Source of the DNA: Pelecanus crispus
Lineage: Eukaryota; Chordata; Aves; Pelecaniformes; Pelecanidae
Length of the DNA: 64,000 nt
Assembly: GCF_030463565.1 (NCBI RefSeq)
Contig: NC_134676.1
Span: forward strand, 3,458,001-3,522,000
Reading direction: 5' to 3'
How positions within the stretch are numbered: the first letter of the stretch is position 1; each line of letters begins with the position of its first letter. Below are positions 30,192 to 43,000 of the stretch, in pieces. The position numbers and the translations under genes were made by a program. Under the pieces are notes generated by a model. The model saw only the letters and a list, made by a program, of their open reading frames with translations, did not search any database and had not been told where the DNA came from.

Positions 30192-30230
30192 TTTTTTTTT
30201 TTTTTTTAGCTTCCCCCCCCCCCCCCCCCC
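30192..30230. repeat. Adjacent T16 and C18 homopolymers
   Basis: Sixteen T (30192-30207) are followed after five bases by eighteen C (30213-30230). Lengths of such runs are often wrong in assemblies and vary between individuals. Confidence 0.85.
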
Positions 30231-30871
30231 GGAAGTAGTTGACTGGAAGCAACCACATCATTTTACAAAGATCAGGAGGTTCCTGTGGTCAGTAGTGCCT
30301 TTCCTCGCTTGCTGCGGGTTACCTGTGCAGCAGCGCTAACAGCTCTGCGTACGCTGGCAAGGCGGGGGCTTTCAGGGTGGGGGTCATTGATGGCATGCAG
30401 GAGTTAGCTGCATGCTGGACTCCCTTTCTTGACAATAGGAGTCATTTGCCGAGCTATCTGTGCATATTAAATTGGAAAACCTATTTTGGAACAGCTTGTC
30501 AACTTAACCCCCCTGTTTAAATGGTCAATTCCCTGTAGTTTTCCCCACTGGTAGCAGCCTTGCTATTGATACACCTGTGACACTGTCTTCTTGCTGAGTG
30601 AAATTTATAAAAATCCAAGTGAGATGATGACTGCAGTGTGTAGCACAGTAACTTTTAACTTCCTTAGATGAAGACGTTATTGTCCTAAGTTTGTTGAAAG
30701 AGAATCTTTTTACTGCCTTCCTGTACTGCCTGTTTTCTACATTTCAGTCATTGTTCAAGGTAGTGAACTAAAGCATTACTGATAGCTAATTTAGGATCTG
30801 TATACTCCTTATTTGTACAAAAGACTTTAAATGTTTTTCTCTTCTCTTTTTTTTTTTTCTTCCACTTGAAG

Positions 30872-31049
30872 AAATGAAAATTTAGAAAGGGATTTGCCAA
30901 ATAAAGAAGATGGGAGCAAATAGCAGCAGCATCAGCGAGCTTCCAGAAAATGAGTACTTAAAAAAATTATCAGGAGCAGAGCCCATCTCCGAGAATGACC
31001 CGTTCTGGAATCAGCTTCTGTCTTTTAGCTTTACCACTCCAACAAACAG
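30872..31049 (+). CDS. DYM: DYM exon 2 (first coding exon)
   Basis: The ATG is at 30910 and the GTAAGA donor at 31050. It encodes residues 1-46 plus two bases of the next codon. Two acceptors are possible, AG ending at 30871 or at 30885, both after a long T tract. The segment 30872-30885 holds a tiny upstream open frame (ATG at 30874, stop at 30883). Confidence 0.88.
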
Positions 31050-34000
31050 GTAAGATGGTGCTTGTTGAAGAACTAAACCTTGACGATATATTTTATAGAA
31101 GTGGCAAGTCTGAAAGCAAATGAGTGATTTTGTTAATGATTCCTGTTCTAGGTAACAGAGGAATAAATGCCTACTTAAAATGGATTCTGTTGTTTCTAAT
31201 TTGGAAGTTCTTTCCACCACCTCTTCCATTCCTGTGGGTTCCTTTCTTCTTCTTAATAGCTGTAATTGCCATTCATTCTCCTGGTAGCTGGGAAAGATCG
31301 GAAGTAGGGTCTGTAGTGTTGTGGGGGTTTGGGGAGCTTTTCTTTTTTTCTTTTGGTTGGTTTTTTTGGTGGTTGTCTTATGGTGTGCTTTTTTCTTTTC
31401 CTTTGAGAAAGCCTCTGGTGTTTCTGGAGTTGCTGAAGACTCCAGTGCATGTTTCTTCTCAGCTTACAGTGAATTGTACATCTTCCATAAGTTAATTGTA
31501 GGTTAGCTGTTGAGTTTCTTGGTCTGTATGGCTTCCCCCCCCCTTTTACATTTTAAAAAGAAGCTTGGCATGTTGTGTCCGTAAAAATATTTTCCAAATA
31601 TCTAAAATTCAAGTTTTGCTACTCTTTTCGCTCTAGCAAGTGGTGTAGGTATAAAGAGAATTAATATTTGTGAGAGGATCCATCGCACGTCTCCAGAAAT
31701 ACAGAACATTAAGTCCTTGTGACTTCTGTTAACCCAAGTCCATCGCTAAGTTCATTGATCTGCGTATTGATTATCAGCCTTAGAAGAACAATCTGATATT
31801 CCTTAATACCTTTAAGTATTACTTAAACTGTTTTTACAGTTTACAATGTGACCTGATACTTTTCTGTCAGGTGAATGCCTTGTTTACCCCCTTTATTATT
31901 AGCAGCAGTATTTCCTTGCAAAAGACCTAGCTTTTTCATAAAGGATCATAACAGACTACATCTAAACACTTGTGTAACAGGTTTAAATAGTCCACAATGT
32001 GTTACTGCTAAAACTAGGAACACTTTTAATCTTTAATAAATTGGAAATGTGGTTGAGGGCTGTTATGGCCAATTTTATTGACATCTTTCTTTTTTTTAAG
32101 TAGAGCTCCTGTCAAAATGAATGGTAGTAAAAGGTATTTCTGTTTTTTTAGAAGCTGAAAAACTAGTGCAGATTTATGACCACCCTGAGCTCCCGATCCT
32201 TGACTATAAATTAGTGATTGAATGACGAATGGAATACGATTTCTAGTGAGATACAGTTTCCATGTTGCATGACTTACCTCTGTGCTGTCTTGTGCATGGT
32301 AGCTTCTGAAAGGCAGACACGTTTATTTTCGTAACAAGTAGGAGCAGATCTGGTAGATAATCTGTGTCTCCTACTGGAGTGCCTGTGAGTCAGTGAAAGT
32401 TCAGACAACTGGGAGGGAGAATGGTTAAGGTAAACAACCAGGAGGCATTTACTAGGTGTTATTTTTGTAAAGAGTGAGGAGGAGGAAGGATTTTTTTTCT
32501 TCTGCCTGGAGAGAATAGACAGAGGGCAGCAAGAAGATAGTGTGAAGAGTTGTAAAGCTCCTAAAGGGTGGTACATAATTGCAGTGGGTGAGGGAGCAGT
32601 TGTTTTTTCTAAGATTCCTGAAGATGCAAGAATTGTTTACAGCCTACCCCTGACTAACAAGATGGACAACATTCTAAAAGTCATATAATACGGCATTGGG
32701 TTTTTTTTAGGGGGAAATAGTTATATATAAACCCCCAACAATTTCTTACAGTTGTTCCACTGCTCCTCCTTCCCCCACCAAAGTAAAGGAGTTTTTCATA
32801 GCTTGCTTTGCAGCTTTTTCGTGCCTATTTCGTGGAGTCAGATCCAGTGCAGAGTAAGTTTGCTTCAAAAAAACCCCAAACCCTAAACAAAAACCCAACT
32901 GACCCAAAAAAACCCCAAACAAGCAAATAATTAAGAAACCAAGCAAACAAAAAACCTGATCCAAAAGCAGGTTGAAAGTTTAATTAGCTGAACACCAGAT
33001 GGTGCTCTTGCCTGGCAGCTAGAAGAGAAATATTTTTAGAGGCATCTTTTGTGCAGCTTAATAATTGGAAGGAAACAGAAATTTCCCATTAAGTTGCATC
33101 TACCTGAGAGAACCATTTGACAAATGATGTCAGACGATGTTGGCTGCACAGCACCCCCAGCCATTGTCTAAATCAGATAACCTTGCCTGCAGGAACAGAA
33201 CAATAGAGGTCAATGTTCATTTCTGAGATTGAAAGCTTGTGAAATATCAAGTTAACTCTGTTTTGTTTTAATGGGGCTTGAGCGTAGGTCATACTTCTGA
33301 CAGGAGCAAGACGCTAGTTTTTGAGTGTTATGGAAAGGAGCCGGTTTTCACCTGTCAAACAGGACAGAATTTAAAGTTCTCTTCTCAAATTATACTTTTT
33401 CCAATTGTAGGTTGCAAAATCGGTGTGTTTATAGTAGGTGATTGCAGGTGTTACTGGGAGCTGTATAAATGCTGTGTGGTGTTTTTGTGGAGGTAATTGG
33501 TGATAACTCTAGAGTAAAAGATCTATCCTACTTCCTCAAATTTTTGCAAAGATGGGACTGATATGATCCCCAGGGAGAAGAGGGTTGTATTCTCTGGATG
33601 CTGCTTTGGACATACTTCTGTTCTATATATGGCAGTACTGCAGGGAGAGAAGAGGAGAAAAACATGAAGAGAGAAAGTAGTAGGAAAAGCAAACAAACAG
33701 CAGCAAAAAACCCAAGGAAAAACCAGCAACATGTGGGAGGCGGTGGGGCTGGGGTAGCTTGCCTCCTTTCAGCGACAGATGCCTGGCAGATTCACCTTGT
33801 CGCGAGACCTTACCCGTAGGAAGGAAGCAGTATCTGCAAGGAGGGCAAAGGGTACTTGCGATACTTTTAAGGGAAACTTGAATCTGTGTGTGTAAGTAAA
33901 GTTTGTGGGGTTTTTAATACTTTTCTGTGCACGCTTTCTGTCTAGTGAGGATTATGTGAATAGTGCTGTGCCTCACAGAAGCCGTTCCGAATTAGTCCGG

Positions 34001-37000
34001 GTACTGCCGACCACAGGTGCCAAAGGAAGATCTTTTGGGCTGTCAAACCGAGTTGGATCTTCTGAGGAACAATAGTCTTTTAATCCCCAAAATCAGAAGC
34101 CCAGGGCCTTGGCTTGAGAGTTGGTGAATTACTGGCTTTCTACTCTGAGAAAGACGAAGGTGTGATACCCTATCTGATCTTTTAATGGTACCGTCTGTCT
34201 TCATTTTCTTATGCTTTGCTGTTCTCGGCACTTTGTACTCTTCTCTTTCTTTGTCATTGTTTTGCTTTTCTCCCATTCCCCTTTCAGTTTGGTTGATCTC
34301 TTCCTCCATTCATCTGTCTCTCATCTTCCTGGTTCTCTCTCTTTTGCTTTCTCTCCCCACCCCTACCTGACTGTATATGTTAATCTCTCTTTCTGTGGTT
34401 CTGTGCACGGTTCTTCAGCATTGCTCACTTACTCAGCCATGTCTTCCTTACTGGGTTTATTTTTTCAAGTCAGTTAACTTTTTCATCTGTTTCTGTGAAG
34501 AACACAAGGCAGTTTGCAGGGGAGGAATAAAGTTTGCCAAATACCAATGCTACTGACTCCGAAGCTGCTGTGTCTCTGTCAGCAATTACTGATGCAAGAT
34601 ACTCTTGCCCTTTCACTATGCCTTCCAGTGTTTATTCAGGTCTGCTGTGGGTTTAATCAGGAACTAATGTGTCTGAAAAACAACACAGCAAAAGTAAGTG
34701 TTTATTTTTTCAGCCAAGTTAATTCCCTAGAGTGAGTCATAGCACAGCACCACAAAACAGTTCTGGCACAATGAAGGATTGATTTTGGGGGCACGGTAGG
34801 CTGTTGGGCGAAAAGATGGGATTGCTTAAATCTGCTGTGCCATCCAAAAACGCGCGTGAAGGCGCATCATGGTCAAAGCAGAGCTGGCTGCTGGGGGTGT
34901 AATATGCTGCTTTTCTGGGCTGTTTGTCCTTCCCCTCATAATGTTGGTTTTCTTAATAGTTAAGCAAAGATTAAGTGGGAATAATTGTGGTCTGTGCATT
35001 CATAAAGGCTGATTACGAATCGGCCGTCAGTAATCAGAACTGAGCTGACGGTGAATCCCTGCTCGCTGCCTGTGACTCCCCAGCATGAGTGATAGTAACA
35101 GCCAGAGCCAGTCTCGGGTATTTGGCAGGTGAAGCCACTGGGGCCTTACACAATTTAGGAGTGGTAGGAGATAAGTGATATATGCATAAGTGATAGTAAA
35201 AGGAAGAGCTACCAGCAATTTAGTTTTTAGTTTGCCTCATGCTTTTCACTGGAAGAGGTGTAGTGTGATCTCCTCTTCCATAAAGCCAGGCCATGGATGC
35301 GAAGCAGGTGAAATCCCCTCGGGCTACAGAAGTGTCTGCTGAGAAATTGCTGGTTTCAGCCATTAGGAAGTACTTGGTGGTCTAAACTCACACTCCTGCA
35401 CGTTCACTTTTTTAATTTCGCAGATCCTTATTTGTTGCACAGAATGGACTCATGGGACCTGAATTAAAATCGTATAAAACCTCTTAAATCTGCTGCTCCC
35501 TGCATTTCAAGTGGCTGACTTATCAATCTAAATAATGTTTGGGTATTGGAAAAATAAAATACAGCTTTTCTGGATGACTTTTTTCAGTTATTGTTATGAG
35601 CAAGAGCTGTGAGGTTTACTTTGGAGTCTTAGCGCTCGGTTTAGGCAGACCTTTGTGCTTGTCTGGCTCTCCTGCGAGTTGCTACCAAGAATGCAACCTC
35701 CTCCTTAGCGGTGGTATTAGTTACAATTATTTCCTGATGGAAAACTTAAACCAGAGTTAACTAACACGGAACTTGCTGAAAATCATGTGCTTAATATTTA
35801 CTGTTCTGCTTTGTTCCTTCCCCGGAGTTTTTAACGAGTCGCTGGTTCAAGAATAGTGTGCGTGAGCCTTTAATGGAAAGACATAAAAATGGGCTACTTT
35901 TGTGTTGCCTTAATATGGTACGTTTTTAAATTGGTACAATAAATTATATGCAGCTTTTTATTCTTTGACGTCTTTCCTCCAACGAGTGCATTGAAGTCGG
36001 CATTCCTACAGTATGAATTTACTGAATGGGCTGATTCTTCTGTTTTGTATTCAATGGCAAAGAAAAAAGCTTAACTTAGAGGAAAAACTGTCAGGAAAGC
36101 TGCTGCTTTTCTTTTTTTTTTTTCCTTCCTCTTTTAGAGCGGGTAGTTGTCTGCTATGGTTTGAGTCTTATTATGCTAAGGGTAGGTGTCATGGTGTGGG
36201 TATGTTTATAGCTACAGTTTGTACGCAGAATACTTTCTCTTGCATGTTGAGATATTTTAACAGTAGTCGCTGCCACTGTGAAAACTCTTATATTGCAGCG
36301 CCTTTAAAATAAAAGCAGATAAACCCATGTTCTTCGAAGATGACTGCTGTCAGGTAGCAACTTTCACTGTCCTTTATTAATTATGGTTTTGCTGAAGTGT
36401 ATGGGACTGACTGTTAGTAAATTTAAAGTAAGGCAACTGAATTCAATCACTCTAAAATAACTCCACTGAATTCCCCCTCCCCCCTGCCCCTTCTTTTTGG
36501 AAGTAATATTTTTTTACAATATATGCCAGAATAGGTGACCACAGAATCCAGCTTTCTGGTGGTATGAAGCCAGAAATAAAAATCTGCAGTCAATGAAAAC
36601 TATGAAATTTTTCTGAGCAATAGACTGCTTAATTTACCATCTTCCCCACCTCTACTGAAAAGATGCTTTCTTACAGAAAACTAACTTGCTGATGAAGAAA
36701 CTCCTTGTACTGTGATCTGTAACTGCAAACACAAAGTGATCAAATCCCAACAAAATAAGAAAACTTGACATGAGATCAATTATGAAATGATGGAAGAGCA
36801 ATTTCAGCAAGACAGAACAGAATTTGTGTTGTCTAAATACTGTTTCAATGTTATGTTTTACTTGGTCAGCAATCATTGCCTATACATAGGAGGACTTGGA
36901 ATTTTCACTCTTCCTTGTGAAATATAAAGAGGCAGTTTTGGCTTGAGTTTGTATTCCCGTACGTTTGAATGAGTGCGTGTGCATTGAATTCCCAAATGGC

Positions 37001-40000
37001 ATTTTTATGATAGCACGGGGTTGAGGGATTGAACTTTTGTATCAGGAAAAAGAGGTGACCTCTAGCATCAGAGGAGCAGTATTTGAGCTTGTGAGTCTGA
37101 ACTTAGTTTTGATTTCTTCTCTCTCTTTCCTAGTACAGGGTCCTTGTTATGTGACGTAGGTGTAGTGGTTGTGCTGTCCTTTTTCCCGCAGAAGGGGATT
37201 ACCCTTGATTACTTCTGACTTCTGTCGCTGAGGTGTGATACCTGGTGTCACACAGATGCTTCCTGTGTGTAGATGGGTTTGTAGTGACAATTTGTATGCA
37301 AAATATTCTTACTGCTTGCCGTGTTGACATGTTACAAGACAAGAACCACTGCCACTGTATAACCTCTCATGTTTTTACGCCTTTAAAATAAAACAAGATG
37401 AAACCATTTTCTTTCAAGAAGTCTGTGCTGTCAGGAAGCAAATTTCGCTATTATTACTAATTACAGCTTTGCTGAAGTCTGTGGGCCTACTCCCTACATA
37501 AAAAAGCAAACAAAACAATTTCTTGCTTTTATAAAGGTCTTTGAAAATGCTGGCCACCAGATCACAGGATGAGCCAGGAATTCCTGTGAAGCCTGGAATT
37601 TTTTCCTAAAGTGTGTGGGAAGCGATCCTGCAGCTCGCTCGTTTACTTGGATCTGAACGAGCCAGTGAAGCCTGTGTGGTTATGTGTACTTTTCTTCGAG
37701 TCCGTCGTGTTTCCCCCAGGGTTCACAACCTGTTTGAATCCCCACAGCAGGCGATACCCTTTACTCATGCCTCGGAAAATTGTCGGATTGGTAAATATGA
37801 TTGGGATATGTACTACTTACCCCAAACCAAATGGTTTATTTCAGGTGGTGCCAGTTGAAATACATGATTACGTGTACACACTCACCCAGGTCACCGTGAT
37901 CGTGATATAAAGATCCTTATATATAAAGATCCATGGCCTGAAGCTGGTGTTTGTTGCCACGTGCACGTGAACATCTTCCACAGCGGTGTCTCCTCCGTGG
38001 CAGGGCTTACTGGGTGTTACTGGGGTGCCTGGGTTTCTCCTAGTGATGCTCGGCAGTGCCACCAAGCAGCAGGAAGGGTTTCCTTACCTTGCTGCTTGTT
38101 TTCTGCTAGAAATTGATAATCTTTTTCTTGTTGAGAACATACTAATGATGCTCCTAGACCAGGGGATAGTTTACTCCTCCATCCCTAATGAATCTCTCTC
38201 TTATTTTCATGTGTTCTAGAAAACACTGTCTTTCAGAAGCTTCTTTTCAGTTCTGAAAAAGCGTAATTTTTATTTTCCCAGTTCTTGGTAGATAAAATTG
38301 CAGGGTGGAGAATGTGTGGGATTTTTTCCTTTTCTTTTCTGAAAGGTTGTTTTCTCCTGGATCCTCCTATAGGTACTTCGTTACAATTAAATGTAATATG
38401 TTCAGGAGGATCAATTTAAATGCATTTTAGACTTTTTTTTTGCCCCAATAGCAAGCTCCTAAAATAGATATCTATGTATGTGCATGTGTGTACTCGTATA
38501 TTTGGCAACAAGGCAGTCCGTATTCCTCGGGTGAGGGTTTTCAGAGAGAATTGGAACTTTTGTCATCAGTGCAGTGAAGGAGCTTCACTCTATCAGCACT
38601 TGTTCTTGTTTTTAGTGCTGAAAAATAGTTTGACTACTCCCAGTGCTGCTCTGTGGATTAATGAAAGGACGAAGGTTTTAGTGTTAGGTTTCCATTCTTA
38701 TATTCAGTCATTAACCAAATGTCATCTCCGCAGGGATTGTAGAGCAAAGTCAATACCGTAGCTCGTTGTAACATTTCTTTTGTGCCACCTTAAGAATCCT
38801 GGCTCTGGCATTTTCTGCCTAAGTGTTAATGTATCTCCTGTCTTCACAGCACAAAAAAAATACGCAGACAACTTTTTCCATGACTCTCACTTTTCTTTCC
38901 TGCCCAGGTTAAGGAAAGCAAGCCATTGCTAAACTTCGCCCCAGGTACCTGGAAATGGGCTGCTATTTTTTGTACTCCTCCACTATAGTCTCTCCGTGAC
39001 CCCATCCTTGGGGATGCAGCAGCAGTATTACTTGTCTTGAGTGCAGGAACACCATCTCACCGGGGGTGTGTGTTGGGACCGTGTTCCGCTGTAGTTCCTC
39101 CTGACTTAGGTGTTTCTGTTGTGTGAACTGAAATTTTGCAGATGTTGTTGTCTACTTTTGAGGATGGCAAAATTCAGTTCTGCGTTCTTGTTGTGTGAAT
39201 AAGGGGGAGTGGTTAAATTGTAGTTAATTTTTAAGCATTAAACTTCATTTTGGTAGGAGAAAGAATGACTCGAGTGTTAAAAGCTTTGCTTGAAGATCTG
39301 AAGATCTTGCTTGGTTTGCCACTGGTTTTGATCCTGGCAACTTGGAGAAATTAGGCAACTCTGTGGAATTTGTTTGAGGACTTTGTGTGGTTTTTAATAA
39401 CTCAAAGGGAGGAAGCAAAAACCTGTAAAAATGCTATACTTTAAAACCTAACTGCTTAGAAATTACGGGGAAAATGAACCATAATTAAAAGCTGAATGTC
39501 TACATTTACAGTTTAAATCCTGGAGCAATTGCAGTAATCACTGTATCTGTATTACGGAAGTCCTCAGCATCTTTGGATAGTGGGAGGTGGGTCACGTTGT
39601 GTTGGATTATGATTTTTCAGTACCAAAGAACTCTCTACTGAGTTGGTGTCCGACATAATATTCACCCTGCTTGTCAGCTCTTAGGAAGGAATATATCCTG
39701 ATGACAAGCAGCCAGCTGGACAAATTTAGCAGGTTTTTTTTTTTAAAAAAAAAAAAGTCCTTGTTTCACATAAACCTAGAAAACTATGTTGTCTGTAGTT
39801 GCTGGCGGGATGTTCTAGTTTTATACCATTTGTTTTTAATTATTCTGCATGTTTTTAGCACTGAAATGAGAGATCACCTTTGAGACTAAGTCTAATGTTT
39901 TTATAGTGTATATGAAAGAGTAAGTTTGTTCTTTCTGAAACTTACGTTGCAAAGCAATTTACAAGGGAGAAAAGAATCCTGATATTTGATATCAAAAAAG

Positions 40001-43000
40001 CCAATCTGCAGAATCTAAACTTGTCTTGGGATATTCAGCTGTAGGTAAAGAGCTGTCTCTGCTGTCAGCTCACTACGCAGTAAATTAGTCTGATATACAG
40101 GAAAATTTGCAAGCATCTTAAAACTTAATTTGTTTGATGTCTCTATGTTGAAGCATTTCCTATTGAAAAGTTTTGAAATAATTCTTTTGGCTGCTGTTTC
40201 TACCAATATCCTTACCTCCTCTCCTAGTCCTCAGGAGTTTGGGCGCAGCTCAGACAAACTCAACAGCTTCCAAGAGCTCGGCTCCACGTGGGTTTTCAGC
40301 AGTGGATCTGGTTTAGGGGCTTCCCACTCAGCACCACAGTTAATCTCAGGTTGATGCGACAGTTCTTAGGACTGTGCTGTAAACTGGATTACGATCTACA
40401 TTTAAAAACAGAAAGAAAGGGGACTGTTTCCCCCACCACTGCATTTAGAAGTTCACTGGCGGAGCTGCAGGTAGTTGCCAAGGGGTGGGACAGAGAGAGT
40501 GCCTGTGGTACTGTGCCCTTTTTCTTTTCAGTTTCTGATGTTTTTATATAAATCACATTACTCATCACAAAACTTAATACTTCGGAAGCAACAGCGACTT
40601 TAGCAATCTAATTATGGCAATATTAAGTTTTGCAATATTTTTATATGAGAAGAGCGCTTGAACGGAGGCCATACCGCTGACTTTTATAAGCTTAATGACT
40701 ATTCAGGTTTCATTACATTGCTACTTTCCTATTTATTCTGAGGATGGTGGTTTTCATACCTTGTACTTAAAGGATGTAGCTGCATGAGCTCTGAAATTGT
40801 TCAGCCTGTATTACATACTATGATATGTCTGCAAGCATTGAACTGGGTTTTTTTGATTGACTTTTAATTTGGGAAACTTCAGAAGAACTGCTGTTCCTGT
40901 AGGTCAGACTGTACGTTAATTGAGTCTGTGCAGGGGCTGTACAATCTTCTCCAGTATCCTGAGCAGTAGGGCCTGTAGCGATAGGACGAGAGGTAATGGT
41001 TTAAAACTAAAAGAGGGTGGATTGAGACTAGATAGAAGGAAGAAATTTTTTATGATTAGGGTGGTGAAACACTGGAACAGGTTGCCCTTTAGGTGTTAAT
41101 ACTGGGACACCTTCATGTTGCTTAATGTGGCGTTGGACACAATATCTGATTATTATTTGGGTTTTTTTTTCCCCATCTGTTAAGGAAAAATATATTTCCC
41201 ATGTATTCTTCTGTTTTATTTTCGAGGATCAGTTGCTCTGTGTAGTGATAGGAATGTATAAATGTCTTTTTATGTGTTTGACGCAGCTGGTGTTTACTTT
41301 CAGTGGTTGTTGGCAGGTTCTGCGTTAGTGCTTTATTGTTCTTTTCAGCTGATGGTTTTCATTGAGGCGTACCAACAGGCAATTAATGAGGTTATGAAAA
41401 ATTTGGTGTATCTGATGTGATTGTTGCATTAGTATAATATTAGTTAAAGGAAAGTGGTGCTTAGCTTGAGGTTAAATGTCAGGATAAGGATTCTTTAATT
41501 TGTGCTTTTTAAGAAGATGTTATTTGATATGATAGTTCTTGTAAAAAAAAAAAAAAAAGTTCGTTCTTAAGCTGCTCTTCCACATGTATTTCCAGTGGCA
41601 TGGAATGCATGGCGGCATTGAAGCCACAAAGGTAGTAGTAACACAAGTGACGTAGTGACATCATTTCACTTTGATGAACAATTCACTTCTGAATATTAGT
41701 TTCCTGTTTTGTAGTCACTGTACTTCAAACGTGTGTTTCCTGCCTGATAATAGGATGACTGAGCACTGGAATGGGTTGCCCAGAGAGGTTGTGGAGTCTC
41801 CATCCTTGGAGATACTCAAAAGCCGCCTGGACGTGGTCCTGGGCAACCGGCTCTAGGTGGCCCTGCTTGAGCAGAGGGGTTGGACAAGATGACCTCCAGA
41901 GGTGCTTTCTCACCTCAACCATTCCATGCTTCTGTGTGTGTAAACCAGCTAAAGGATTGGTAAAATTGAGTGCTTCATAGAAATATCTTACTGCTGTTTT
42001 GTAATGAATTTTCAGTTCAAGTACAGGAATCCAATTGCTTGTGTAACCATTTTTATTTTCTTTTCCCTCTCTCCTAGTGCTGACTTAAAGCTCTTGGAAG
42101 AAGCCACAATCTCAGTCTGCAAATCTTTAGGTGAGAAATTGTGACATCCTAACTCTTCCATGTGCTTGATCAGAAAAATTAAGAAACAGCATTCTTGTGC
42201 ACATCCATGTCTTCGGTATACTTAACTGTACTTGTATGTGGTTCCAGTAGTAAGATTAAAGAGTGTGTTTATATATATAAATCCCAAACTTTTAGAAACT
42301 TCTGTCGTTAACTGTTTTGTAGAACTTGAAGTGACTGAAAGGTTTAAAACAGGTAACTCCATCCCTACTACCTTGTTTCCCCTCTTCCCTCTAAGCTGAT
42401 CAGTAAGGGGAAGGAACTAATCAGGGGACGAAAGGAAGGGATAATAGAAATGTGATCAATGATGTTTCAAGAAGATAAAACTAGTTGTGAAAACCTGCCC
42501 AGTTTTCTGACAGGAGACTATTGTGCTGTAGACAAGTCTTGGAAAGGAAGCAGTATGAGTTCCGCGTTTGGGATGTTTTAAATCTAGGATGAAAAAGTAT
42601 GTTTAGAGAACAATTATGGAGTAGTAAGGCATGTACTGGAGAATCTTAAAAGACAACCAACAGCTGTACAGAAAAACAGACATGCTGTGCTTTATGTAGA
42701 AATATTTAAGACACTGAAATTTGGTTTCATTCTATATATTGTTTGAACTAAATAGCATCAACTTACACATGCTATATAATCGTATCTCATTTTTCCTTGT
42801 CTAGCTGAGAAGAATCCTCGAACAGGAAACCTTGGGTCATTGATTAAAGTTTTTCTTTCTAGAACCAAAGAATTAAAAATTTCAGCAGAATGTCAGAAGT
42901 AAGTACCTGGAAAAAAAGCTCTGTGTGCCATTTCACTTTATATGTTCCTTTTGCTGCTAGCTCTTTGAGTTTTTCACTTTGCTAGGCAACATAATGGCAG

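Larger units (their letters stand above)
18160..30871 (+). other. DYM: DYM intron 1 (about 12.7 kb)
   Basis: The CpG island continues to about 18560, then the sequence becomes AT-rich. I see no coding exon, RNA gene or well-preserved CR1. It holds a 58-bp tandem duplication (29817-29932), a T16/C18 homopolymer pair (30192-30230) and scattered T tracts. A further non-coding DYM exon inside would not be detectable by eye. Confidence 0.6.
31050..42077 (+). other. DYM: DYM intron 2 (about 11 kb)
   Basis: No coding exon is recognised. It holds T/G-rich sequence at 31320-31400, an A/C-rich tract at 32866-32955, a pyrimidine-rich tract at 34200-34370, a diverged direct repeat pair at 36181-36417 and 37243-37490, and two old CR1 fragments at 40962-41112 and 41755-41937. 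Confidence 0.6.
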
